Positions 43,301-53,791 of a stretch of DNA of 64,000 bases are shown one piece after another. Both the position numbers and the translations under genes were made by a program. This DNA is from Siniperca chuatsi (Eukaryota > Chordata > Actinopteri > Centrarchiformes > Sinipercidae): contig NC_058053.1 in NCBI RefSeq assembly GCF_020085105.1, positions 1,277,388-1,341,387 on the forward strand, in the 5' to 3' direction. The notes below the pieces were generated by a model. That model worked only from the letters and a program-made list of their open reading frames with translations. It was not told where the DNA came from and ran no database searches. The number at the start of each line of letters is the position of its first letter. The first letter of the stretch is position 1.

Positions 43301-46300
43301 AAGGATGTGCAGCAGGTTAGGGTGATTAAAGATAAGGATGGAAATGTATTGACAGGTGCCAGGAGTGTGATGGGAAGATGGAAGGAGTACTTTGAAGAGT
43401 TGATGAATGAGGAAAATGAAAGGGAACGAAGAGTAGAAGAGGTGACTGGTGTGGAGCAGGAAGTAGCAAAGATTAGCAAGAGTGAAGTGAGGAGGACGTT
43501 GAAGAGGATGAAGAGTGGAAAGGCAGCTGGTCCAGATGACATACCTGTGGAGGTATGGAAGTGTCTAGGAGAGGTGGCAGTAGAGTTTCTGACTAGTTTG
43601 TTTAACAAGATCTTGGAGAGTGAGAGGATGCCCGAGGAATGGAGGAGAAGTGTACTGGTGCCAATTTTTAAGAACAAGGGAGATGTGCAGAGCTGTGGCA
43701 ACTACAGAGGAATAAAGCTGATGAGCCATACAATGAAGTTGTGGGAAAGAGTAGTGGAAGCTAGGCTAAGGGCAGAGGTGAGCATTTGTGAGCAGCAATA
43801 TGGTTTCATGCCTAGAAAGAGTACAACACATGCAGTATTTGCTTTGAGGATGCTGATGGAGAGGTACAGAGAAGGTCATAGGGAGTTGCATTGTGTCTTC
43901 GTAGGTTTAGAGAAAGCGTATGACAGGGTGCCGAGAGAGGAGCTGTGGTATTGTATGAGGAAGTCTGGAGTGGCAGAGAAGTATGTTAGAGTGGTGCAGG
44001 ACATGTATGAGAGCTGTAAGACCGTGGTGAGGTGTGCTGTAGGTGTGACAGAGGAGTTCAAGGTGGAGGTGGGTCTGCATCAAGGATCGGCTCTGAGCCC
44101 CTTCTTGTTTGCTCTGGTGATGGACGGGCTGACAGATGAGGTTAGACAGGAATCTCCATGGACTATGATGTTTGCGGATGACATTGTGATTTGTAGTGAG
44201 AGCAGGGAGCAGGTGGAGGAAAATCTAGAGAGATGGAGGTCTGCTCTGGAAAACAGAGGAATGAAGCTTAGCCGCAGTAAGACAGAATACATGTGCGTCA
44301 ATGAGAGGGACCCAGGTGGGACGGTGAGGTCACAGGGAGCAGAGGTGAAGAAGGTGCAGGACTTTAAGTACTTAGAGTCAACGGTTCCGAGCAATGGAGA
44401 CTGTGGAAAAGAGGTGAAGAGGCGAGTGCGAGCAGGTTGGAGCGGGTGGAGAAAAGCGTCAGGTGTGTTGTGTGATAAAAGAGTATCAGCAAGAATGAAA
44501 GGAAAGGTGTTGGAGACGGTGGTGAGACCAGCGATGTTGGACAGCTTAGAGACAGTGGCACTGAAGAAAAGACAAGAGGCAGAGCTGGAGGCAGCAGAGC
44601 TTAAGATGCTGAGGTTCTCTTTGGGAGGGACGAGGACGGACAGGATCAGGAACGAGGACATCAGAGGGACAGCTCATGTTAGATGTTTCGGAGATAAAGT
44701 CAGAGAGGCCAGATTGAGGTGGTTTGGACATGTTCAGAGGAGAGACTGTGAATATATTGGTAGAAGGATGCTGAGGTTGGAGCTGCCAGGCAGGAGGTCT
44801 AGAGGAAGACCAGAGAGGGGATTTATGGATGTAGTGAGAGAGGACATGAAGTTAATTGGCGTGAGTGAAGAGGATGCAGAGGACAGGGTTAGATGGAGGC
44901 ACATGATTCGCTGTGGCGACCCCTGAAAGGGAACAGCCGAAAGGAAAAGAAGATTACCTACTAAACATCAGCATTTTAACATTGCTTTTTTTGAGGATGT
45001 TAGCATGCTGATGGTAGCATTTATGCTGCATTCATGCAATGTCAGCAGAATAGGAGGAACACAAAAAACCTTCTGTTGTTCCGACTTGGGAGCGTTCATG
45101 CATTATTCCAAAATGGTTACTCCACTACAAGGATAGCAGTCCTTCCAGTCACACCACATAAGCCTGTTTATAGATTATAACTATCAAATAAGTATAGAGT
45201 ATATATTATTTAAAAAAATGTTGGTACTGCTGTTTCTGATACTCTGTACTTCAAACACACGGGTCAGTACCAAAAAGGTTTTAAGCATTATCATCGATTC
45301 AAATTCTAATTGTTTGGTGGGAAATATTAATAACTTGCTCTAAGTGTTATTGTCCTCACATGACATAACATTTATTATGCCATTTTAAAACACGTCAAAG
45401 CTCAATGAGTACACAGAACAGATGTTGTTATCATGGATGGCCGAGCAAGGAATCAGATCCCCAAACCTAATGGTTAATAATGTTTTGCTCGTCCCAGTGT
45501 GCCACACAGGAACCATAGCTGTATGAGATCCACTCAAACAGCACATGCACCCCACCTTTTCCTTCTGGCCATCCTTCCAGTAGGTGATGTTGTAGGTGGC
45601 GTAGTTGTAAACATTCCTGAGCGCTGAGATCTTGAACACAGGATCTTTAATGCTGACATCGATAGTAGCCCCATTGGTGAAGAGAGAGACATTGGGTGAA
45701 CCGATGATGGCTGAGGAAGAGAGAGACAAGAGTGGAAAAACGTGAAGAGGGAGCTGTTCTTCCAGAGCTAACAAAGCTAGAGCCTTCTGGCAAAAGCAAA
45801 TGGTTGTGGGATTGAAAACAATGAAAAAAACATCACCTCTGGCATGTCTCCAGTAAGGACAAAAAGGTGTTTGACTTAATTTGACAATGACATAACAGTT
45901 TTTAGTCAGTCTTTAGTCATACCTCAGAACAAATGTTCGTCTAGCTCTACATCTGTTAATTCACCCCACCTCTGTGAGACCTGCGAACTCCTCTGTTTGT
46001 TTGTTTTTTACACTTTATTTTGGGGGGGGTCAACAAAAAAGATTAATGCTGCTACTACAAAACTAACATTTGTTCCCCAAGAGCACAAAGATGACACAGC
46101 CATGCTGAGCTTGTTCATTTTTAATGGAGTTGAAGCCAGTAAAGCTTACGCCCATGGTGAATACACCCACAGCAGCAGCAGTAGTGTTTTTTGGATATCA
46201 GTATGATGATGCAAATTCCACAACTTAGCGAGTACTTAAGTAAATCCCAGAGTTGTATGTAGCATGCAGGCACATATAGTCAAGAGCTGCGTCAAGTGTT

Positions 46301-49300
46301 GCTTCTGAGCCAGTTCTCCCCAAATATTAAAGAAATACTATAATGGAAAACTGCAGATTAAAATTCTATTTTAAAATGTAATTAATTACATTAAAACACT
46401 ATTAAAAACACTTATTCTGATCATAAGAATGACTTATGGTATGAAACAAAACTACACTGTTGTGTTATTTTCAGGAACAAGAAAAGTAGAGTTGCAACTA
46501 ACAATTGTTTTCATCATCGATTAATTAAAGCAGCATTAATCAGGTTCAGAGTTTTTTTGGCCAACAAGCTAAGCACACATATTTTCAGCTTAAAAAGTCG
46601 TTATGGCTAACGCGGTTTCAAAAAAACATCCAGCATAGCAACATTAGCACTGATTTGGATGGTGGTGTTTGTGTCCACCTGATGGATGTTTTGGTCTCCA
46701 TCAAACCTGAGAAAAATATCCGGCTCTTCAGCTGCTAAATGCTCCACTATGTTCTGCAGCTGGTCTCCACCTTTGTCTGGCTGCTGTCTGCTGGGCAGGT
46801 ATGCTACGAGAGCGGTGAGACTGAACCAAGACAGTAAAGTTGTGGGCAATAAAACCAAAACAATGAGCGGAAAGATGCTACATGCTCCAAGGGGAACTGC
46901 AGAGTTGGGTTATCATTGTCTCTTTCAAATTACACATAGTCAACTGAGCCATAGTTCATACAAAAATATTGATTAGTGCAGCTTTAATTGATTTCTTTTG
47001 TTTGACCAATCATTAATCTAGTCTATAATTATAACTAAATCTCATTACAATTTCATAACAATCAGAATCAATTTCTGGCGATTGACTAATTGACTAACTA
47101 AGGAATCATTTAAGTGCTAAAAATCCATCTTAAAATAATTGATTACAACATGCGTTTTTGAGAGAAGACCGCCTGTATTTGCCGATTAACGCCACTGTAC
47201 AGTTTTGCAATACAAATGAACACGTGCAGTATTTCACAGTGAAAAGCCTTGAAACACAGAGAGTTTGTACTCACTATCTTTGTCCAAGGTAATCTGGTTA
47301 CTTTCCACCCAGGCGGAGCTCTCTGCCCCCAACTGCGCCCGCACTCTGCCTGTATACTTTCCGTACTCACTGATGGAGATGTTGAGGCGGGTGAAGTCAC
47401 ATTCAAGGCGGGAGATATTCACACAGCCCACTCTGTAGGCTGTGACTGAGGAACTGTGGACACATCACAGTACTGGTATTACCGATTAGCCAGTGGTGAC
47501 TTCAGTTTCAGGTCAGGTTGGGCTGACAACATACAAAACGAATGGCAGAGAAAAAACCCTTGACCCTGATGATATTTTCTTGTATTTCTTCAAAGCTGCA
47601 TTGGGCTGAAAACACATTATTGCCACTTTATACCTTAAGACATAGTATCACTATATGGTGGTTATGGCTACCATGCTAGCAAACAGTTCCATATCTAAAC
47701 ATCCAGCAGACACAGAGCAGCATTAGCAATCATTTGGAGTCGTGTTTGTGTCCACCTGATGGATTTTAGTCCAATATTCCCACTCCTTTTACCTCTGTTG
47801 TGGTCTCCACCAACTCCTGAGCAAAACATCTGGCTCTTCAGCTTCCAGATGCTCCACTTTCTTCCCCAGCTAGTTGCTAACTGTGTCTGTCTGCGGTTTG
47901 ATGCTGGGCAGGTAGTGTACGGTGGGATTTTAGAGCTTTTTCACTGAAAACAGCAGCTTGCTGCTGCTGCTGGAAACGAGGTTGATGAGAGTCCTACATC
48001 TTCTGTCTTTTTAGCTCTGTTTTAGTCTCCACCAACCATCTCTCTAGCTTTTAGATGTTTCACTAGGTAGCTGCTATCTTTCTTTGTCTGCGGTTTGTTG
48101 TTTGGCAGGTAGCGTATAGTCATTTTATCAGGGCTTTTTTGTTGCAAACAGCTGCCTTCTGCTGCTAAAAACAAGGTTAATGAAAGCTGAAAGCGTGGGC
48201 CAGAAAACCAAAACAATGATCCAAAATAGACTAAAAAGCTCTGTAGAGCTGAGGGGAACAGAGCAGTCAGGTGAGAATTCTCTGTGGGTTTGTCACTATG
48301 AGCGACACCTTTCACATTATACGTTACACATTGTACACATTAACCTTCTAACCATTATCAGCATAATTAAAAAGTCACATTTGACAGGAATTATAGATTT
48401 GTCATTTTATACCAACTGTTTTAAATTAAAATGAACTAATATAATGTGAATATCACTGATGTTACCCCAGTTTGCACGGCAAAAGTCATAGCAGTGAACA
48501 GGTGGACAAGCAAATGAAGAACACTGAGCGCATAGTTCTCAGATGTTGTCACCAGTGTAATGTGTGTGTCAGAACACAGTGTGTTTGCTCATTAACAGTC
48601 ACAGTATACTGGGCGTATCAGCCCTCTTTCCCAGAAGAGAAGGTACTTTTGTACAACGCCACTCATACTGTTGTTGATAAGAGGAATGTCTCACTGGTCA
48701 CAGGTTCTGTGTTGAGTGTTACAGGCTAGTGCTTCTCTGCCTCGCGATTTTGTCGGTTAAATTATGCTCCTGATAAAATCTGCCTGTTAAACCCAAACCC
48801 TCAATCCAAATACGCAACAAAGCATTTACCAGTTCAGCAACCTCTCAGACCACTTTTCAAATACAATTTACTAACTTTAATAACAACATGCTTTTCCTGA
48901 TTTCCTAATTTGCTGCCATCCAGAACATGTAGCAACGAATCAGCATGGCAGATGAACATTCTGTTTTGCTTGTAAGCGGTCTGATCACAGCACTTCAGAG
49001 AAACGAAACAGCACGAATGATTGGGCACATAGAGTCTATTCATATGTAAAAATAGCATTCAACCGGCCGGTAGCTACTGTGTTTTTGTCCGAGCAGTGGA
49101 ATGGTAGACTACCTAAGGCTTGATTCTGCTTTTAGGTGTGTAACTCCATACTGTTCGCTGTGTGTCTGTAAACTTGTAACTTTTCACTGCTACTTGCTAC
49201 TGTATACAGCTCTCCAACGTCAGTCTGAATTTATTTGTTTTACTTTAAAAAATGCTGACCCTCACCCCTGGATATTTCTCTGGCACCGGGGGGCCACTGA

Positions 49301-50170
49301 GTGGTAATGTTATTTACCTACCTAGACTACGGGTTGGACAAAACAAGTAACTGAATATGAAAACCACAATGTCTCAGGCTCTGAGACATTATTTTCTGGT
49401 ATTTTATAGACAAACTGATTAATGAAACCAGAGAGGGTTTATTGGTGCTATGCTGACTCACGTGTACCCAGTTGTGTAGACCAGGCTGCTGGCTGCCCCT
49501 GCAGGTGAATCCCATCTCAGCACCAGATTCATGTTATAGGACGTCAAGCGGACATTTGTGGGTCTGTTGAGGGCTCCTGATACCACTGCACAGTCAAAAT
49601 CCAGATGTAATACGACACAAAGTTAGTATTATTTGGATGATACAAAAAAGCAATGTCATGATCTAAGCAACTGTACTTGAACTACAGGTGCTGTCGTCTT
49701 TGTGCTCGGCATTGTCCTGGTGTCACTTGCATCTTCAGTAGATCACTTGGAACACTTACAGAAGTAACTCTACCTGGTGATTGTTTTTTTTGGATCATTT
49801 GAAAGAACTTAAAAACAGGTGCATCTTGCATCTTTTACCACATGTATTTCCGCTGTGTTACAAGCCACAAAACACTTTGTTTCCAATTCAGTCAATGTAA
49901 ATTCAATCAAAATGTGAAGCTCTAATATAAAAGATAAGGTACTCTTCAGTAAACTACTCCTACTGTGGGCCTAAATACGTTTCTACTAACAGCCCCAGCT
50001 GGGCTCGTCCTCCTAAAGGTAAGTCAGTTCCTCCTGACAGTTCCAGTAATAACCCGCGCCCTGTCCACTCACTTCAGTGATTAACAAAGACAAACACGCT
50101 AAATGGCGTTACCTGTGGGTCCGCGTAGTGCTGAAAACGTCAGGAGAAAGGCACAAATAGTAGCCGACAT
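40371..50170 (-). CDS. il10rb: Interleukin-10 receptor beta (CRFB4), complete, 7 exons
   Basis: Short-tailed accessory chain expected to be shared by IL-10-family receptor complexes at the plasma membrane. Coding exons: 50113-50170, 49462-49585, 47275-47453, 45556-45710, 42335-42485, 40844-40989, 40371-40580. The total is 1023 nt, 340 codons plus stop, close to human IL10RB (325). All borders are GT/AG and phases are 1,2,1,0,1,0. It starts with the hydrophobic leader MSATICAFLLTFSALRG. D1 has NRPTNVRLTSYNMNLVLRW and GKYTGRVRAQ. D2 has IGSPNVSLF, YNITYWKDGQ and WTKYCVQVQ. The membrane span is about 229-251, then LPQHFKEYL, which resembles the PQHLKEFL of human IL10RB. The tail is about 89 residues and contains EEIYHQVSIIAHD. 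An RTE-type LINE sits antisense in intron 4. Exon 2 has two usable acceptors 9 bp apart. The short tail and the position between IFNAR2-like and IFNAR1-like genes support IL10RB. Confidence 0.87.
41740..42115. repeat. Common fish interspersed repeat (ATGGCAACCCATCCA type)
   Basis: Phrases such as CTGTACCAAATTTAATGGCA, CCAATCCATCCAGTAGATGT and GTTGTAAAGACATTTCACCA resemble the repeat also found at 52740-53170 and 62270-62480. It lies in il10rb intron 5. Confidence 0.45.
42660..42885 (-). repeat. 'GGTAAATGGACTG' interspersed repeat, minus-strand copy
   Basis: The reverse complement starts ATGGTAAATGGACTGTGC and ends near CAAGGACTCTTCAACATG, as in the 7526 and 56410 copies. Located in il10rb intron 4. 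Confidence 0.55.
43028..44952 (+). mobile_element. RTE-type LINE, 5'-truncated, 15-bp target duplication
   Basis: ATTACCTACTAAACA occurs at 43013-43027 and again at 44953-44967 as a perfect target-site duplication. The element lacks the endonuclease domain and keeps the RT and C-terminus. It ends ACAGCCGAAAGGAAAAGAAG, the usual RTE-like 3' end. It lies antisense in il10rb intron 4. The perfect duplication and uninterrupted frame suggest a young insertion. Confidence 0.92.
43169..44926 (+). pseudogene. RTE reverse transcriptase, open 585-codon frame but active site altered
   Basis: The frame is open from the element's 5' edge; the first ATG is internal and not a true start. Motifs: LKRMKSGKAAGPDDIPVEVW (about 111-130), RRSVLVPIFKNKGD, CGNYRGIKLMS, EQQYGFMPRKST (about 208-219), VFVGLEKAYDRVP (243-255), GLHQGSALSPFLFALVMDGL (302-321) and MMFADDIVI (333-341). 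In the family motif A normally reads VDLEKAYD; here codon 246 is GGT (Gly) where the metal-binding Asp is expected. FADD is intact. The C-terminal RLRWFGHVQRRD and the end RWRHMIRCGDP are typical. It probably cannot polymerise. Confidence 0.88.
45046..45555. other. il10rb intron 4, unassigned part
   Basis: No repeat or exon recognised before exon 4. The long minus-strand ORF at 45385-45774 is exon 4 plus read-through into intron. Confidence 0.4.
46485..47125 (+). repeat. hAT-type MITE interrupted by a TTAA MITE
   Basis: The left part has GTTGCAACTAACAATTGTTT and ATCATCGATTAA. The right part, from about 46986, has ATTGATTTCTTTTGTTTGAC and GGCGATTGACTAATTGACTA. Family M copy B lies between them. 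This is a nested arrangement in il10rb intron 3. Confidence 0.55.
46525..46986 (+). mobile_element. MITE-like family M, copy B, with TIRs and TTAA flanks
   Basis: TTAA followed by AGCAGCATTAATC at the left; GATTAGTGCAGCT followed by TTAA at the right. The ends are inverted over 13 bp with two mismatches. TTAA duplication suggests a piggyBac- or Kolobok-type origin. There is no transposase. Confidence 0.6.
47690..48340 (+). repeat. MITE-like family M, copies C and D in tandem
   Basis: Two successive blocks share GGTCTCCACCAACTCCTGAG or TAGTCTCCACCAACCATC, GGGCAGGTAGTGTACGGTGG or GGCAGGTAGCGTATAGTCAT, and AACGAGGTTGATGAGAG-type segments. They are degraded, in il10rb intron 2. Confidence 0.5.
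48341..49461. other. il10rb intron 2, unassigned part
   Basis: No exon or clear repeat recognised. Confidence 0.35.
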
Positions 50171-50278
50171 GTTATCCGAAAGGCTCTTCTGTCAGTTTCT
50201 AATGTGCTTGTTCCGTTTGTGAACGGTGTATTAATTATTTCCTGGTAGCATTGACTGATTAGAGGCGGGGAGCTCCGT

Positions 50279-50290
50279 GGAAACGAAACT
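50279..50290 (+). promoter_or_regulatory. ISRE/IRF-like site upstream of il10rb
   Basis: The bases read GGAAACGAAACT, two GAAA cores separated by one base, about 110 bp upstream of the il10rb start codon. IRF-family factors bind GAAA repeats with one or two spacer bases. Whether the site is used is inference. Confidence 0.35.
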
Positions 50291-51684
50291 CTTTCCTGTA
50301 CACAGACGTCTGAGGCTTCAGGGAACCAGCCTATCGGCGGCCGCCGTGAGCGCGCCGCTCGTGTCCGTTCGCGGTTTAAACACGGCTGGTGCTGGACGCA
50401 CGCGCGTGCAGGTATGGAGGGAAGCAAGACGAAATGTAGAGCTGTAGGCTACGTGAATCTGGTAACATGAAAAAAGTGTTTACTGGCCTTACTGTTATAA
50501 CTGTGTCGATGCTATGTTGTGTGTAAATAAAAACGGACCACCTTGTATGTAGCTATGTTATCATGACCCGGCAGGACGAATAGTATTCTCAGGCTGCCTG
50601 GGAGCTGCAAGCGTCTCTTCGGCCTGCAGCACTCAGTCGAGTCGGGTCCAGAACCGTTGATCCTGGCTCACGGTCTCGACTCACCGGGACACTTGAATGT
50701 TATTAGTGACACCTGTGTTTTTCTGCTATGACAAGTCAAAGTGTCTGCTGTGAAAAAGGCCTGTTATGAAAGAGTCATTTACATAAAATTACATAAAAAT
50801 GAGTTTCGGCATTTTGACCATTCTTTTTGTGTGTATCCTGTGAGTCCTAGAGCAGCCGTTTAATATCACAAGCAACCAAGAAGAGCAGCATTAACATTCT
50901 TTAGAGTTAATTTATATCGCAGAAGCAGCAATTTGTACCAACTGACTACAATATGTTGTTTTTTGACAGAGCCCAGGAAAGGAAAGGAAAGGGAGTTTTG
51001 TTTGTCATGGTTGAATTAACAATAACAAGGCATAAGTGACCTCTTCAACATCAGCAAATGAAAGACATGCTGACTTTAAACAGGTAGATCCAACGTAGAC
51101 ATTAATAAGAGATGAATTATGCATACCAAGAGCAGTTTATTGATATAGGTTTTCTTTATTGGGGAAATGATTATGAAAGAACTGTAATTACAGTAATGGT
51201 TGATGAAAAGCTTTCCGGTTTCTAACTGTGAGAACGCACACACACAGGGATGCAGACCAGTGTTAGCATCAATGCTAGTTCATTAGTTAAACAAGTCACA
51301 CAAGTCTTCTCCAGCACACCACGCTTTACTCAGCAGATGTTTCTGATATCTTGTGCTCATCAGGGTGGTGGAGCACCTTAACCAAGACATCAGCACCCTG
51401 ATTAGGGCAAGATAGCCAAAACATTTGGTCAATAAACAGCTGATCAGTAGGAGCAGTAACAAAATAAAGAATCATAGAAAAGCATCACTTTGGCAGAGGA
51501 TAACAATGGACAGCAGCATTTAAAGAAGTAAAGATGATACTTTACACTAAAAACACACATACTGTAAGTGCATACAATAATAATGCTCAGACTAATGCAT
51601 GAACTATGCTGGATTTTTATGCTTATTCCTCTATGACTCGGCTGCTCACTCAGGTCGAGTTTCATGCATCGGTTATTTCCAGAG
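50291..51684. other. Intergenic region between the IFNAR2-like gene and il10rb
   Basis: The first 120 bp upstream of il10rb are GC-rich (GGCGGCCGCCGTGAGCGCGC near 50336), consistent with a promoter. A dispersed repeat piece at 50695-50765 matches 11270-11340. Otherwise nothing recognised. Confidence 0.35.
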
Positions 51685-51690
51685 TTTATT
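51685..51690 (-). terminator. Candidate poly(A) signal of the IFNAR2-like receptor
   Basis: AATAAA on the minus strand about 360 nt past the stop at 52046, in otherwise featureless sequence upstream of il10rb. Confidence 0.3.
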
Positions 51691-52045
51691 TTCAATTTCA
51701 GTTCCTCCTTATTTGATCCACTTATTCTCTATACAAGTTCTCTGACAGACAGTAACTTCACCCATCTCAAAGTAATTATGAAAGTCAGAGGAGTCAGAGG
51801 AAAGTAGAAATATTGGCATAAAAACAGGATTATAACAATTTACAAAAACATCTCACTCTGATACTAAACCATACACTTTACCCCCAACGTCTGCATCTTC
51901 TCAAAACCAGCCAGCCAAATCAACTCCACCTAAAACAAGCTCTTCTGGTCTCTAGCCTCAGTCCTGCCCTTCCCCAGCACTTCAGCTTTAAACATTTGAT
52001 TCACTGCCAGTCCACAGTCTTTGTCTCCCCCCTCAGAGCTGCTCT

Positions 52046-53739
52046 TCAGTGGCTGAACAGGCAGCCAGCAGAGTCCTCAGGGTCCAGGGGGCCCACTTCC
52101 ACCATTCTGGCCTTGGATGAGGAAGTATGACTGGAGATAAGAGAGACAGTTACAGAGACAGTTGCTGATAATACTCTTAGGGTTGGTTACCTGCACCTTT
52201 GATAACTGCAATTAATCAACCAGTTATCAAAATGTTCCTTACCACGAGTAAGAATGGTCTGTTTATATGTGTTTATTTGCACATACAAAAGAAGTGATGA
52301 AGAGTAACTTGGAAATCTGGATGGAGATCCTGCCATGACAGTATACTTTTATACATTTATCCTGTTTGACATCAAACTGTACCTGAATACTTGGTGAGCT
52401 AATGAGAACAAACAGTACAGGGAGTAAGATGTTTCCATATAAAACCGTGTGTTTAAAGAGTCAAAGAAATGGTGTTATTTTAGATTTTTCTTATTGTCAA
52501 CTAATCCCATGAAAGACCAAAACCAACAATGTGTCAGTCCGTCTCTCAATACTTTCTGACTTCCCTATCCTGTCTGTGGCTCTGAACCCCAGGCCCACTG
52601 GTTCCTACTGAAGCCATACATCTTTAAAAGCACCTCACAAATATATAGTTTAATTAAAAAACCCACACAATTTCCTATAACAGCTGGCTACTGTAGATTT
52701 TAGCAAACGTTACTCAAACGGGAGGAAATAGTGCATTTGACAGCAGGAAGACTTTGGTGATCCTCTGACTTTACCTCTAGCTCCACCAGCTGGTTGACAT
52801 TTCTGGTTTTTAGTGAACTGTCTTAACAACTGTTGGATGGATTACCTTGAAATTAGCTACACACATTCACGCCCCCCTCAGGATGAATTGTAATAACTTT
52901 AGTGATCGTCTGACTTGTCATCTAGCGCCATCATCATCAGGTCAACATGTTAGTGTGTCCAACACTTTGGTTTATGACCAAACACCTGCAGAACTAATGC
53001 CATTCCCGTCAGACTCAGCTGGACTTTGTGTTTACTGCTAATTTGCAAAGAATTTGCATGCTAGCATGCTAAACCAAGATGCTAAACATCAATATGTTAG
53101 CACTGTTATTGTGAGCATGTTAGCATGCTGACATTAGCATTGAGCTCAAAGCACCACTGTGCCTCACAGAGCCACTAGCATGGCTGTAGACTCTTAGTCT
53201 TGTTACATAATCAATGACTTAAAAAACTGATCATTAAAATTGTTACAGATTAATATTCTGTTGATTGACTAATTGATTAATCTACTAATCACTTCATCAA
53301 TAGTTTAAGCTTTATCTGGTTTCTAATAATCAAAGTGTGATCGTAATTAGCTCAGTTATTTCAGAAACTAATCAAAGTGATCAAATTGATTGGCATCTGG
53401 ACAACGGAGGCACGTTCACTCTGTGTGCACATGAAGTATTTTGTGTGCAAAATTTAAGGCGAAGATGAACAATTGATTGTTCAACACACAGTTGGATCTA
53501 TTACCAGAGTTCTGGGTAGGCGCCGTTTTAGCAATTCCAAGCTCATCTGGCCGCTGTAGACAACCAATCCAATGAGGAGAAACCCCAGTGCACAGAACGC
53601 AGCCAGCAAGCCGAAGACCACATACACTGTGAAACAGGACAGCAACATATATCAGATTCCCAAGCTTTTGCTGTTTGGAATATACACTTCTCAGTATATT
53701 AGAAATCTCATTACGTGTGGACACAGTGACATCTGGCAA

Positions 53740-53791
<52 letters not shown>

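Larger units (their letters stand above)
42900..45045. repeat. GCTAGCATGCT-type fish repeat, split by the RTE insertion
   Basis: The left part (to 43012) has TGTTAGCACGCTATCATGCT. The right part (from 44968) has GGATGTTAGCATGCTGATGG. Both resemble 53060-53170. The RTE element sits between them. Confidence 0.5.

Noticed and set aside
43084-43701. 205-codon minus-strand ORF
   Set aside because: It is the shadow of the RTE reverse transcriptase on the opposite strand.
45385-45774. 129-codon ORF as a stand-alone gene
   Set aside because: Only 45556-45710 has receptor D2 sequence with proper splice sites; the rest is intronic read-through of il10rb.
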